Shown here piece after piece: positions 33,995 through 42,731 of a DNA stretch of 64,000 bases; position 1 is the stretch's first letter; each line of letters opens with the position of its first letter. The notes under the pieces are model-generated. The model did no database searches. It had not been told where the DNA came from and was given only the letters and a program-made list of their open reading frames with translations. The DNA is taken from positions 1-64,000 of the forward strand of contig JAFZBQ010000002.1 in the NCBI GenBank assembly GCA_017561665.1, written 5' to 3'. The position numbers and the translations under genes were made by a program. This stretch comes from Bacteroidales bacterium (GTDB lineage Bacteria; Bacteroidota; Bacteroidia; Bacteroidales; UBA932).

Positions 33995-34780
33995 ATGGTA
34001 GACAAAATGCGCAGAAGCCGAGTGCTTGAAAAAATGAGAGCGGGACAGGTCGCCACCTGTTTCAAGTTGAACATGACCGGAATGGAGGTTGCGGAAATCG
34101 CCGCCCTGAGCGGCTTCGACTGCCTCTGGCTGGACCGCGAACACTGCGTGAACGGCTGGCAGGACATCAAGGCGCAGATCCTGGCGGGCAAGGCCTACGA
34201 CGCCGACGTAATGGTACGCGTCTCCCGCGGCCCCTACAGCAACCTTATCAAGCCCTTTGAGATGGACGCCACCGGCATTATGGTGCCGCACGTGATGAAC
34301 CTCAAGGAGGCCAAGGAGATTGTCTATTACACCAAGTTCCACCCGGTGGGTAGGCGTCCCATTGACGGCGGCAACGCCGACGGCGCTTACTGCCTGCTGG
34401 ACGGCGCAAAATATATGCAGCAGGCCAACGAGCAGCGCTTCACCGTGCTGCAGATAGAGGACCCGGAACCGCTGGCAGAACTGGAAGAAATCGCCGCCCT
34501 GCCCGGCTTCGACATGCTCTTCTTTGGCCCGGCCGACTTCAGCCAGGGCATCGGCGATCCGCTGAATTTCGCCAACCCGCTGCTTAAGGAGACCCGCAAG
34601 CGCGTAGCCGAGCTGGCACACAAATACGGCAAGTTTGCCGGCACCACCGGCGGCGTACAAGGCGCAAAGGAACTCATCGATATGGGCTACAACTTTATCA
34701 GTATGGGTGCCGACGTGGTGGGCGTAGGAGCCTACTGCGCGCAGATTCTGGACGATTTTCACAAACTCACAGGCCGATAA
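33995..34780 (+). CDS. HpcH/HpaI-family aldolase
   Basis: 261 residues, the normal size of class II pyruvate aldolases of this family. The Asp/Glu metal and base residues lie in FDCLWLDREHCVNGW, GIMVPHVMNLKEAKEIV, RRPIDGGNADGAYC (Arg of the phosphate/carboxylate site), LQIEDPEPL and MLFFGPADFSQGIG. Such enzymes cleave 2-keto-3-deoxy or 2-keto-4-hydroxy acids to pyruvate plus an aldehyde. It is the first gene of the operon, 1 bp before nagA. The substrate is unknown; context suggests a sugar-acid or amino-sugar-derived keto acid. Confidence 0.88.
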   Translation: MVDKMRRSRVLEKMRAGQVATCFKLNMTGMEVAEIAALSGFDCLWLDREHCVNGWQDIKAQILAGKAYDADVMVRVSRGPYSNLIKPFEMDATGIMVPHVMNLKEAKEIVYYTKFHPVGRRPIDGGNADGAYCLLDGAKYMQQANEQRFTVLQIEDPEPLAELEEIAALPGFDMLFFGPADFSQGIGDPLNFANPLLKETRKRVAELAHKYGKFAGTTGGVQGAKELIDMGYNFISMGADVVGVGAYCAQILDDFHKLTGR

Positions 34781-34781
34781 G

Positions 34782-35933
34782 ATGAAGGCAATAAAAGGCA
34801 GAATCGTTACCGAAACCGAAATACTGGACGGCTATCTGGTGCTGGAGAGGGGCCGCATCGCCGCCGTCACCCGCCAGACGCCCGACTGCGAAATAGAAGA
34901 CCACAGCGAGGAATACATCCTGGCCGGATTCATAGATATGCACATCCACGGAGTGCACAACTTCCTGGTAGATGACGGTCCGGAGGCCCTCAAAGGGATG
35001 TGCCGCGTGCTGCCGCAATACGGCGTCACCAGCTTCCTCCCCACAGTCTCCCCCAGCCCGATGGGTCAGGATGCAGCATTTCTGAAGACCCTGAGCAGCA
35101 CCGACACTGACGGCACCAACATCCTCGGCTTCCATCTGGAAGGGCCGTTCCTGGCCCTTACCGGCGCCTTTAACAAAGATGCCATCACCGGCGGCGGCGC
35201 AGAGCGCGTAAAAGCGCTGATAGAGGCCGCCAAGCCCTACAAGACCATCTTCAGCATCTCCCCCGATGTAGAGGGAATTACCGATCTGATACCGATAATG
35301 GCGGCCGACAATACACCGGTCTTCATGACCCACACCGCCGCCACCGCAGAGCAGGCGATAAAGGCCATAGAGAAAGGCGCCTGCCACTGCACCCACTTCT
35401 ACGACGTCTTCCCCTGCCCGCCCGTCTCCGAGCCCGGCGTAAGGCCGTCAGGCATCGTAGAGGCCGTGCTGGCCGATGAAAATGTCAGCGTCGACTTTAT
35501 CCTGGACGGCGTCCACGTGGCCCCGATCGCCGTCAAGATGGCCCTCACCGCCAAGAAAGGCGGCCCCGGCAAAGTCTGCCTTATTACCGACGCCAACGTC
35601 GGCGCAGGCTTCCCTCCCGGCACCTACACCTTCGGCAATATGGGCGACATCTGTTTCGACTATCCCGGCGCCCCCGCCCGCAGCGTCAAGGACCACACCC
35701 TGGCCGGCAGCGGACTGACCCTGGATACGGCATTGAGAAACGCCGTCAAAATGCTCTGCCTCGATCTGGTGGAGGCCAGCAAACTGCTGAGCCTCAACCC
35801 CGCCACCGTGCTGCATCAGCAGGATAAAAAGGGCAGCCTGGCGGCCGGCAAAGACGCCGACTTCGTCATTATGGACAAAGACCTCCAGGTCCGCAGCACC
35901 TGGATTTCAGGAAAAGAATATTACAAGAAATAA
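34782..35933 (+). CDS. nagA: N-acetylglucosamine-6-phosphate deacetylase family protein
   Basis: 383 residues. The amidohydrolase metal motif is GFIDMHIHG (His54, His56), followed by the metal Glu in FHLEGPFL, His in VFMTHTA and CHCTHFYDVF, and the catalytic Asp in LITDANVGAGFPPG. It deacetylates GlcNAc-6-P or a close relative. The usual FNAM segment after the second His is replaced here by FYDVF. It shares an operon with a NagB-like gene, but the NagB-like protein is atypical, so a non-standard N-acyl sugar phosphate is possible. Confidence 0.85.
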   Translation: MKAIKGRIVTETEILDGYLVLERGRIAAVTRQTPDCEIEDHSEEYILAGFIDMHIHGVHNFLVDDGPEALKGMCRVLPQYGVTSFLPTVSPSPMGQDAAFLKTLSSTDTDGTNILGFHLEGPFLALTGAFNKDAITGGGAERVKALIEAAKPYKTIFSISPDVEGITDLIPIMAADNTPVFMTHTAATAEQAIKAIEKGACHCTHFYDVFPCPPVSEPGVRPSGIVEAVLADENVSVDFILDGVHVAPIAVKMALTAKKGGPGKVCLITDANVGAGFPPGTYTFGNMGDICFDYPGAPARSVKDHTLAGSGLTLDTALRNAVKMLCLDLVEASKLLSLNPATVLHQQDKKGSLAAGKDADFVIMDKDLQVRSTWISGKEYYKK

Positions 35934-35954
35934 CAACATAAAAACCAACCAGTT

Positions 35955-36893
35955 ATGTCAGACAAAAAGTTCATCTACCAGCCTTCGCAGTGGGTTCCGT
36001 TCAGGGACAAGGAGGTTATTGACCGCGTGGCCGCAATCAAGCGCGAGGATATGGAAAAGCATCCCAATCCCGACTACAAAATCAAGGTCGTGCCCGACGC
36101 ATCGGTAGAACATTATATGATAGAGGATATGGTCCGCCGCCTCAAAGAATCTTCCGACACCGGAAAGAAGGTGGTGATGATACTCCCCAACCCCGTGACC
36201 ACCTACCGCTATGTGGCGCGTATGTGCAATGCACTGAACATTGACTGCCACAACCTGTACGCATTCGCAATGGACGAATATGCCGACCAGGACGGAAACA
36301 TAGCCCCCGAGGACTGGGAGTGCGGCTTTACCTACGCAATGCTGCACAATTTCTACTATGAACTGGACCCCAAGCTCCGCCCGGAGCGCAGCCACTTTAC
36401 CGGCTTCACCAACAAGAACATAAACGACTACAGCAAGATGATAGAGGATATGGGCGGCGCCGACATCGTGTATGCGGGACCCGGATGGACCGGTCACCTT
36501 GCATTCATCGAGCCCGACGCACCCGAATTCCAGGGCTCCCTGGAAGAGTGGAAGCAGATGGGCGCGCGCGTATGCACGCTGAGCCCTTTCACCCTGGCCC
36601 AGAACTCGCTGCACGGCGCATTCGGCCTTAGCGGCAACCTGGCTGCAGTGCCGCCGAAAGCCGCAACTATCGGCCCGCGCGACGTGCTTGGCGCCAAGTA
36701 TCGCCACGACACCCACGCCATCACCATCCACGGCACTTCGTCGGCATGGCAGCGCTTCACCACCCGCCTGGTACTCCACGGCCCGGTGAGCCCGCGCATC
36801 CCCGAATCCATTATGCAGACAGTGCCCACGTCGGTATTCGTTTCAGAGACAATAGCCAAGAACATCGAACCCGACTGGGTAAACGAATATTAG
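35955..36893 (+). CDS. NagB/6-phosphogluconolactonase-superfamily protein, atypical
   Basis: 312 residues, longer than NagB (~266). The superfamily elements are visible: VVMILPNPVTTYRYVARM, the catalytic-base segment FAMDEYAD (Asp107) and the loop AGPGWTGHLAFIEPD. In E. coli NagB that loop reads GNDGHIAFNEP. Here Asp is Thr179 while His181 and Glu186 are kept, so the Asp that helps open the ring is lost. It is likely an isomerase/deaminase-like enzyme acting on a related phosphorylated sugar, or with altered chemistry. It lies 21 bp after nagA and 3 bp before the ceramidase-like gene. Confidence 0.8.
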   Translation: MSDKKFIYQPSQWVPFRDKEVIDRVAAIKREDMEKHPNPDYKIKVVPDASVEHYMIEDMVRRLKESSDTGKKVVMILPNPVTTYRYVARMCNALNIDCHNLYAFAMDEYADQDGNIAPEDWECGFTYAMLHNFYYELDPKLRPERSHFTGFTNKNINDYSKMIEDMGGADIVYAGPGWTGHLAFIEPDAPEFQGSLEEWKQMGARVCTLSPFTLAQNSLHGAFGLSGNLAAVPPKAATIGPRDVLGAKYRHDTHAITIHGTSSAWQRFTTRLVLHGPVSPRIPESIMQTVPTSVFVSETIAKNIEPDWVNEY

Positions 36894-36896
36894 AAG

Positions 36897-38222
36897 ATGG
36901 CAAGCGCAATAATCAAAGCGGGCGCCGCGACTGGTGAGATCACTCCCAGCAACTCGCAGTTCCTCTACGGCTATCCATATGTAGAAAGGATGAGCGAGGG
37001 GGCGCACGACCCGCTGACCTGCACCGCTTTATACATAAACAACGGCGCGCGGCAGGTGATGTTCGTCACCCACGACATACTGTATTTGAATAAGGCGCAG
37101 GTGGCCGCCATCCGCAGCGGAATTTCCGAGAAGACGGGCGTGCCGGCAGGCAACATCCTGGTATCGGTCACCCACACCCACTCCGCCCCTACTCCCTTCG
37201 ACGTGGTCATCAGCCGCAACGACAAAGTTGTGCCTCACTACGACGAGGAGTATATGAAATATGTTGTGGAACAGTCGGTTAAGACAGGCATAAAGGCATT
37301 CGAAAACGCCCGCGAGGCAGAAATAGGCTTCGTAATGGGCGACGCCACCGGCCTGGGCACCAACCGCCACGACCCGGCGGGCCCCAGGGATATGGAAGTG
37401 CCCACGATGCTGGTGCGCGGCCTAGATAAGAAATACATCTGCGCGATGCTGGTGGTCTGCATGCACCCGACCGTGCTGCACGAAGATTCCAAACTCTGCA
37501 GCGCCGACTTCCCCCACTACACCCGCGAGTTGCTGCGCAAGGAACTGCTGGGCGAAGGATGCCCCGTAGCCTATTTTACCGGCACTTCCGGCGACCAGAG
37601 CCCCCGCCACGTCACCCACGGCAACAACTTTTCCGAAGCACAGCGCCTGGGCGAGATAGTAGCGGCATCCGTGATAGCCAAGGCGGCCGAGGGCGTGGTC
37701 TTCGACCGCAGCCTGGACATCGCCGTACTCAGCCAGCAGATGGAACTGCCTCGCCGCAATATGCCCTCGGTCGAGTGGGCAGTTGCCAACCGCGACCGCG
37801 CCAAGGCCCATTTCGAGGCACTCAAGGCCGACCCGACCGCCGATAAGCGCGAAACCCGCACCGCCGAGGTCGACTGGTTCGGCAGCGAAGAGGCTTTGCT
37901 GCTCGCCACCCTGGGCGCAAATCACGAGCTTGAGGATGTATATGCCTCCTGCCTTCCCGCAGAGATCCAGGTCGTCAAGATAGGCGACCACCGCTGGGCC
38001 GCCTGGCCGGGCGAGGTCTTCGTGGAATTCGGCCTCACGCTAAAGCAGGCATTCAACAACGTCTCTCTGATAGGCTACGCCAACGGCGACCTGCAGGGTT
38101 ACGTCGTGACCCGCGAGGCGGTAGAAAAAAGATATTACGAATCGGGCAACTCGTTCTTTGACGTAAGCGCGGGCTACCTGATGCTGGAAGCAACCGAGAA
38201 ACTGTTGGAGCGGCTGGACTGA
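36897..38222 (+). CDS. Neutral/alkaline ceramidase-like N-terminal domain protein (amidohydrolase)
   Basis: 441 residues without a signal peptide. The N-terminus IIKAGAATGEITP, then DPLTCTALYINNGARQ, the metal-site HTHSAPTPFD in VTHTHS, CMHPTVLHED and FTGTSGDQSPRH follow the pattern of the neutral ceramidase N-terminal family (PF04734), whose zinc enzymes cleave N-acyl amide bonds. In a cytoplasmic sugar operon it more likely hydrolyses or lactonises a small polar substrate than a lipid. Its stop overlaps the kinase start (TGATG), showing translational coupling. The function in the pathway is unknown. Confidence 0.75.
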   Translation: MASAIIKAGAATGEITPSNSQFLYGYPYVERMSEGAHDPLTCTALYINNGARQVMFVTHDILYLNKAQVAAIRSGISEKTGVPAGNILVSVTHTHSAPTPFDVVISRNDKVVPHYDEEYMKYVVEQSVKTGIKAFENAREAEIGFVMGDATGLGTNRHDPAGPRDMEVPTMLVRGLDKKYICAMLVVCMHPTVLHEDSKLCSADFPHYTRELLRKELLGEGCPVAYFTGTSGDQSPRHVTHGNNFSEAQRLGEIVAASVIAKAAEGVVFDRSLDIAVLSQQMELPRRNMPSVEWAVANRDRAKAHFEALKADPTADKRETRTAEVDWFGSEEALLLATLGANHELEDVYASCLPAEIQVVKIGDHRWAAWPGEVFVEFGLTLKQAFNNVSLIGYANGDLQGYVVTREAVEKRYYESGNSFFDVSAGYLMLEATEKLLERLD

Positions 38223-39544
38223 TGAGCTTCTTTCTGGGCATAGATCTGGGGACCTCCTACTTCAAGGCGGGCATTTACGACGAGGCCGGCAACTTGCGTG
38301 GCTTGGGCCGCGTGGCCGTGCCAAAAGTCGTGACGGACGACCGCTGCGAACTGCCCGTGCGCGGCTTCTGGGAAGCTATAGAAGGATGTATTGCGGCGGC
38401 TATGTCAGATGCCAGGCTTTCTGCCGGCGATATCGCGGCACTCTCGTATTCATCCCAGGCCAACAGCTTTATCCTGATGGATTCTTATGGGATACCTCTA
38501 ACGCCGCTCATCCTCTGGCCCGACAGTCGTGCCAAGGACGAATGTGAAGCTGTGAAGGCTCTCTGCAATCTGCCCGGATTCATGGAGAAAACTGGCCTTG
38601 GAATTGACCTAAACGAGGAGTTTATGGTCGCCAAGCTGGCCTGGTTCCAGAAGAACGAGCCGGAAATATGGGAGCAGACGGCGTATATAATGACCATCTC
38701 CGACTATCTTGTCTATTCGCTTACGGGGAGCCGTGTGGGCGATTTCAGCACCGCGGCTATGACCGGCCTGATGGATATTCCCGGACTGTGGTGGTGGGCT
38801 GATGCTATGGAGGCGATGGGCCTGAAGGAAGATATGTTCTCCAGACTACTACGCACCGGCAGCCCGGCCGGCCCCCTCAAACCTTCCGCCGCCCCCCTCA
38901 CGGGCCTGAAGGAGGGCACTCCGGTTTATCTCGGCTCTCTGGACCACTTTGCCGTGGCCATCGGCGCCGGCATCCTGCAAGGCCCCCGCATCAGCGAATC
39001 CACCGGGACGGTGCTGGCCGCAGTGGGTTACAAGCAGGGCTACAGCCCGCGCCAGGGCGTCATCACCTCCCCCGGCCTGGATTTCGACCACTACTTCCAG
39101 CTCGCCTTCAGCGGCAACGGCGCCACCGCCGTGGAATGGTATCAAAAGAACTACGCGCCGGACAAAACCATACTCCAACTGGAGGAAGAAGCAAGACAAG
39201 TTCCAGCCGGCTGCGACGGCCTCAAAGCCAAGCCCAGATCAGACTCCTATAAAGGATTGGAAGGCTTCGAAAACATCCGTCCGGAACACACCCCGGCCCA
39301 TTTCCTGCGCGCCATATTCGAATCCACCGCCGCCACTCTCAAAGAGCTGGTGGACAAGCTGGACCCGGACCACATCGCCACAGAAGTAATCCCCTCCGGC
39401 GGCGGGGCGCGCAACACCCTTTGGCTGGAAATAAAAGCCGACCTGCTGCAGCGCAATTACCTCCCGCAGGCCTCCGGCGAACTCGCCACAAAAGGCGCCG
39501 CCGCCATCTGCACCCTGAACGAACATAAAAACACACAGATATGA
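38222..39544 (+). CDS. FGGY-family carbohydrate kinase
   Basis: 440 residues, a little short for the family (480-520). The ATP-binding start is GIDLGTSYFKAGIYD, substrate-side segments include LILWPDSRAKDE, the catalytic Asp is in YLGSLDHFAVAIGAG, and PSGGGARNTLWLEIKADLL is the C-terminal FGGY signature. It phosphorylates a sugar or polyol. The stop overlaps the next start (ATGA), and it is tightly embedded between the ceramidase-like and SIS genes. The specific substrate cannot be read from sequence. Confidence 0.9.
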   Translation: MSFFLGIDLGTSYFKAGIYDEAGNLRGLGRVAVPKVVTDDRCELPVRGFWEAIEGCIAAAMSDARLSAGDIAALSYSSQANSFILMDSYGIPLTPLILWPDSRAKDECEAVKALCNLPGFMEKTGLGIDLNEEFMVAKLAWFQKNEPEIWEQTAYIMTISDYLVYSLTGSRVGDFSTAAMTGLMDIPGLWWWADAMEAMGLKEDMFSRLLRTGSPAGPLKPSAAPLTGLKEGTPVYLGSLDHFAVAIGAGILQGPRISESTGTVLAAVGYKQGYSPRQGVITSPGLDFDHYFQLAFSGNGATAVEWYQKNYAPDKTILQLEEEARQVPAGCDGLKAKPRSDSYKGLEGFENIRPEHTPAHFLRAIFESTAATLKELVDKLDPDHIATEVIPSGGGARNTLWLEIKADLLQRNYLPQASGELATKGAAAICTLNEHKNTQI

Positions 39545-40143
39545 AAATGACCAAAGAAGAAGTCATTGCACGTGCAAAAGAATCGATAAACATAGAGGCC
39601 AAGGCCATCGCCGACATCGCCGGCTACCTTGACGAAGACAGTTTCTACGAGGCCGTCAAGGCACTCGCCGCCGCCCCGCGCATCACCACCTGCGCCAGCG
39701 GAAGCTCCGGCATCGCCGCCAAGAAATTCGCCCACTCGCTCTGTTGCATAGAGCGCGGCGCACAGTTCCTCTCCCCCGCCGAAGCGGTTCACGGAGGTAT
39801 GGGCTGCATGAAGAAGGGTGACGTGGTGGTAATGGTCTCCCGCGGCGGCAAAACCGCTGAACTGCTGCCCATTATCGACGTCTGCAACAAGAAGGGCGTC
39901 ACCCTTATCGGCGTTACGGAGAACCTTAACAGCATCCTGGCGCAGAAGTCCCAGATCGTCGTTCCGATGAAGATAGAGCGCGAGAGCGACTGCTTGGGCA
40001 CGATGGCCACCACCAGTTACGTGGTAACCATCGCCCTGTTCGACGCGATGCTCAACGCCCTTATGGTTATGACCGACTACACTCTAGAGCAGTTTGCCCT
40101 GATCCACCCGGGCGGCGCCGTAGGAGCAAAATTGAACAAATAA
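39541..40143 (+). CDS. SIS-domain sugar-phosphate isomerase (KdsD/GutQ-like, no CBS domains)
   Basis: 200 residues, a single SIS domain: TCASGSSGIAAKKFAHSL, VVMVSRGGKTAELLPIID and CLGTMATTSYVVTIALFDAM. The C-terminal HPGGAVGAKLNK is the family's typical ending before CBS repeats, which are absent here. KdsD-like proteins interconvert ketose and aldose phosphates such as ribulose-5-P and arabinose-5-P. It is in the operon directly after the FGGY kinase (4-bp overlap), so it may isomerise that kinase's product. Confidence 0.87.
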   Translation: MKMTKEEVIARAKESINIEAKAIADIAGYLDEDSFYEAVKALAAAPRITTCASGSSGIAAKKFAHSLCCIERGAQFLSPAEAVHGGMGCMKKGDVVVMVSRGGKTAELLPIIDVCNKKGVTLIGVTENLNSILAQKSQIVVPMKIERESDCLGTMATTSYVVTIALFDAMLNALMVMTDYTLEQFALIHPGGAVGAKLNK

Positions 40144-40149
40144 TCGCTT

Positions 40150-40854
40150 ATGTATAAAGGATTTAAGATAGAACCGCCGTTCTTTGAGATAGGCCCCAAG
40201 GCCTATATGTACGGCGAAAGGCTGCTGAAGCTGGCCAAGGCCGCCGACAAAGCGGCAGAGAAATATGACGTGAGGATACTGATGACTCCGCAGCCCTCCG
40301 ACCTCTATATGCTCTCCCACGAAACCCGCAATATCGTGATAGTTGCGCAGCACATCGACCCGATTCCGGTGGGCCGCGGACAGGGCTCAATCCTGGCAGA
40401 AGCCGTCAAGGCGGCCGGCGCCCACGCCGTGATGCTCAATCACGCAGAAAAGCCTGTAACTCTGGCAGATCTGGCCGCCAGCATCAAGCGCGCCGACGAG
40501 GTCGGCCTGGTCTCCATCGTCTGCGCCGACAGCCTCAAAGAGGCCGAAGCGGTGGCGCTGCTTAACCCCAACATCATCGTGGCTGAGCCATCCGAACTAA
40601 TCGGCACCGGCATCACCAGCGACGAAGAGTACGTCCGCGCCACAACCGCCGCCATCAAGAAGGTCAACCCGGAAATCCAGGTGCTCCAGGCGGCCGGCAT
40701 CAAGTGCGGCCAGGACGTCTACAACGTAATCCGTGCGGGCGCCGACGCCACCGGCACCACCAGCGGCGTAATGCGGGCAGAAGACCCCGAAGCCGCTATG
40801 GAAGAGATGATTGCGGCCGTGCGCCGCGCCTGGAACGAAGTCCACAAGAAATAA
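40150..40854 (+). CDS. Triosephosphate-isomerase-family protein, short archaeal-like type
   Basis: 234 residues, nearer the archaeal TIM length (~225) than the bacterial one (~250). The electrophile His is in VMLNHAEKP, the catalytic Glu in IVAEPSELIGTG, and the phosphate-gripping glycines in QVLQAAGIKCGQDVYN and GADATGTTSGVM. The N-terminal Lys segment is GFKIEPPFF, lacking the Asn of the usual NWK/NFK motif. Such paralogues serve pathway-specific isomerisations (for example in erythritol use). It is probably not the housekeeping TPI. Confidence 0.82.
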   Translation: MYKGFKIEPPFFEIGPKAYMYGERLLKLAKAADKAAEKYDVRILMTPQPSDLYMLSHETRNIVIVAQHIDPIPVGRGQGSILAEAVKAAGAHAVMLNHAEKPVTLADLAASIKRADEVGLVSIVCADSLKEAEAVALLNPNIIVAEPSELIGTGITSDEEYVRATTAAIKKVNPEIQVLQAAGIKCGQDVYNVIRAGADATGTTSGVMRAEDPEAAMEEMIAAVRRAWNEVHKK

Positions 40855-40893
40855 TTTTCAACCAACATAATTAACCTTTTAAAACCAACAAAA

Positions 40894-41394
40894 ATGAAGA
40901 TTTACAAAGGCAAAGTAACGGTTCAGTCCAAGGACCACATGCCCGATTTCCACAACGTGACCGAAGAGGTCAAGAAGATTGTTGCCGCCAGTGGCATCAA
41001 AGATGGTATCTGCGTTCTTTATTCACACCATACCACCTGCTCCGTGATGATTCAGGAGTGCTCTCACGACGTGACTTATTTCAACCGTGAGTTCCTGCAG
41101 CAGGACCTTATCAACATTATGGAGAAGATTGTCCCCACCTGCCGCTACGAAGGCCAGTACCTGCACCCGGGTCCCAAGCACATCGACTTTGCACTGGCAC
41201 ACCCCGGCGAAGTTGAGCGCGGCAGCCTCAACACCGACGCCCACCTGCGTTCCAGCTTCTTTGGCCGCAGCGAAACTTTGATGATAGACGACGGCGTCCT
41301 GAGCCTGGGCGATTTCGGCTTCATCTACTTCATCGACTGGGATCAGGTACGTGAGCGTCAGCGCGTACTGGAAGTGAAGATTCTGGGCGAGTAA
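40894..41394 (+). CDS. YjbQ/UPF0047 family protein
   Basis: 166 residues, longer than E. coli YjbQ (138). The conserved metal/phosphate-site motifs are YSHHTTCSVMIQE, PGPKHIDFALAHP and NTDAHLRSSFFGRSE. YjbQ proteins have promiscuous thiamine-phosphate-synthase activity in vitro but an unknown physiological role. It is the last gene of the operon, after a 39-bp gap, and ends before a bidirectional terminator. Its presence with a kinase, isomerases and aldolase suggests a role in handling a phosphorylated intermediate (inference). Confidence 0.88.
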   Translation: MKIYKGKVTVQSKDHMPDFHNVTEEVKKIVAASGIKDGICVLYSHHTTCSVMIQECSHDVTYFNREFLQQDLINIMEKIVPTCRYEGQYLHPGPKHIDFALAHPGEVERGSLNTDAHLRSSFFGRSETLMIDDGVLSLGDFGFIYFIDWDQVRERQRVLEVKILGE

Positions 41395-41411
41395 TACTTG
41401 CCGGTTTCAAT

Positions 41412-41446
41412 AAAAAAGCGAAGGTTTTATGCCTTCGCTTTTTTTA
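41412..41446. terminator. Bidirectional terminator overlapping the aminotransferase 3' end
   Basis: An A-run, then GCGAAGG, a loop TTTTATG, CCTTCGC and a T-run form a 7-bp stem usable on both strands. It ends the catabolic operon and also encodes the last codons (Lys-Lys-Ala-Lys-Ala-stop) of the converging aminotransferase gene. Confidence 0.88.
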
Positions 41447-42632
41447 TGGTCTCTACGATATATCGGACATCGTCGTCGGTCACATACGGCCCGGCGGGGA
41501 GACACATACCCATCTTGAAAACCGCCTCCGAAACGCCATTCAGATAAGCCGGCGATGATGCGAAAACCGGCTGCAGATGCATCGGTTTCCAAACCGGCCG
41601 CGCCTCGATACCGGCGGCGTCCATATAAACGCGCAGCGCCTCGACATTGGCGTTAGGCTCGCAATCGACGCGGGGAATGCCCTCATACGCCTTCTCCTGA
41701 CCCACAATCCTGAGCGACGGGTCCAGAGTGATGGTGCAAAGCCAGTAATTGGAATCGTATTCGCCGGTGGCGGGCTGGACGTGGACCTTCACACCAGTAA
41801 CGTCGGCAAGCAACTCTTCATAAAGCTTCTGGACGTGTTTGTGGTGGGCTATGTTGTTTTCCAGCACATGCATCTGGCCGCGGCCGATACCCGCACTTAT
41901 ATTTGACAGGCGGTAATTATAGCCTACTGTCTCATGTTGATAATACGGCATCGCCTCACGTGCCTGGGTCGCATACCGGAGCGCCTCGTTCTTTGTCTGC
42001 TCGTCGGGGCAAATCAGTGCACCGCCGCCGGAGGTGGTGATTATCTTGTTGCCGTTGAAACTCAGCACGCCGAAGCGGCCGAAAGTGCCCATATTATGTC
42101 CGCGGTAACGGGAACCGAGACTCTCTGCCGTATCCTCTACCAGAGGAATATCATATCGCTTTGCTATTTCCAGAATCCTGTCGACCTGGTAAGGCATTCC
42201 ATAAAGAGTCACCGGGACAATTGCCTTGGGTTTGCGGCCGGTCTTTGCAATGCGGTCGCGGATGGCCTGCTCCAGCAAGTCGGGATCCATATTCCAGGTA
42301 TCCTTTTCGGAATCTACAAATACGGGGGTTGCGCCAAGATAACTTACAGGGTTGGCCGATGCGCAGAAAGTGAAACTCTGAACAATTACCTCGTCGCCAG
42401 GGCCAACGCCGGAGAGAATCAGAGCCAGATGGACGGCAGCTGTACCGGACGAGAGGCACAGCACCTCACGTTCTCCGCCCAAAAACTGCTTCAAATCGGC
42501 CTCCAACCCATTCACATTCGCCCCCAAAGGAGCGACCCAATTGGTATCAAACGCCTCCTGAATATATTTTTGTTCCCATCCTTCCTCGCTCATCTTGGCC
42601 AGGCACAGATGGATTCTTTTCCGCTCTGACAT
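41427..42632 (-). CDS. DegT/DnrJ/EryC1/StrS aminotransferase
   Basis: The start at 42632 (MSERKRIHLCLAKMS) fits the family, and an open upstream stretch is ignored. The product is 401 residues. The PLP-site features are LSSGTAAVHLAL, VIVQSFTFCASANPVSY, DTAESLGSRYRG and the Lys in FGVLSFNGNKIITTSGGG. ETVGYNYRLSNISAGIGRGQM is typical of nucleotide-sugar aminotransferases such as PglE/PseC relatives making amino sugars for surface glycans. A TATATTTG element lies at 42662-42655. It is transcribed alone. Confidence 0.92.
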   Translation of the reverse strand: MSERKRIHLCLAKMSEEGWEQKYIQEAFDTNWVAPLGANVNGLEADLKQFLGGEREVLCLSSGTAAVHLALILSGVGPGDEVIVQSFTFCASANPVSYLGATPVFVDSEKDTWNMDPDLLEQAIRDRIAKTGRKPKAIVPVTLYGMPYQVDRILEIAKRYDIPLVEDTAESLGSRYRGHNMGTFGRFGVLSFNGNKIITTSGGGALICPDEQTKNEALRYATQAREAMPYYQHETVGYNYRLSNISAGIGRGQMHVLENNIAHHKHVQKLYEELLADVTGVKVHVQPATGEYDSNYWLCTITLDPSLRIVGQEKAYEGIPRVDCEPNANVEALRVYMDAAGIEARPVWKPMHLQPVFASSPAYLNGVSEAVFKMGMCLPAGPYVTDDDVRYIVETIKKAKA

Positions 42633-42654
42633 TAACTGAAACTCTAATAACTTG

Positions 42655-42662
42655 CAAATATA
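42655..42662 (-). promoter_or_regulatory. -7 element of the DegT aminotransferase gene
   Basis: TATATTTG on the minus strand, 23 bp before the chosen ATG at 42632. This supports that start over the longer frame. Confidence 0.55.
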
Positions 42663-42731
42663 GCAAATTATCCGTAAAAACCTACTATCCACCAAACTCC
42701 TTCCTCCGGTGGCCATCCTCCCGTAGTACGC

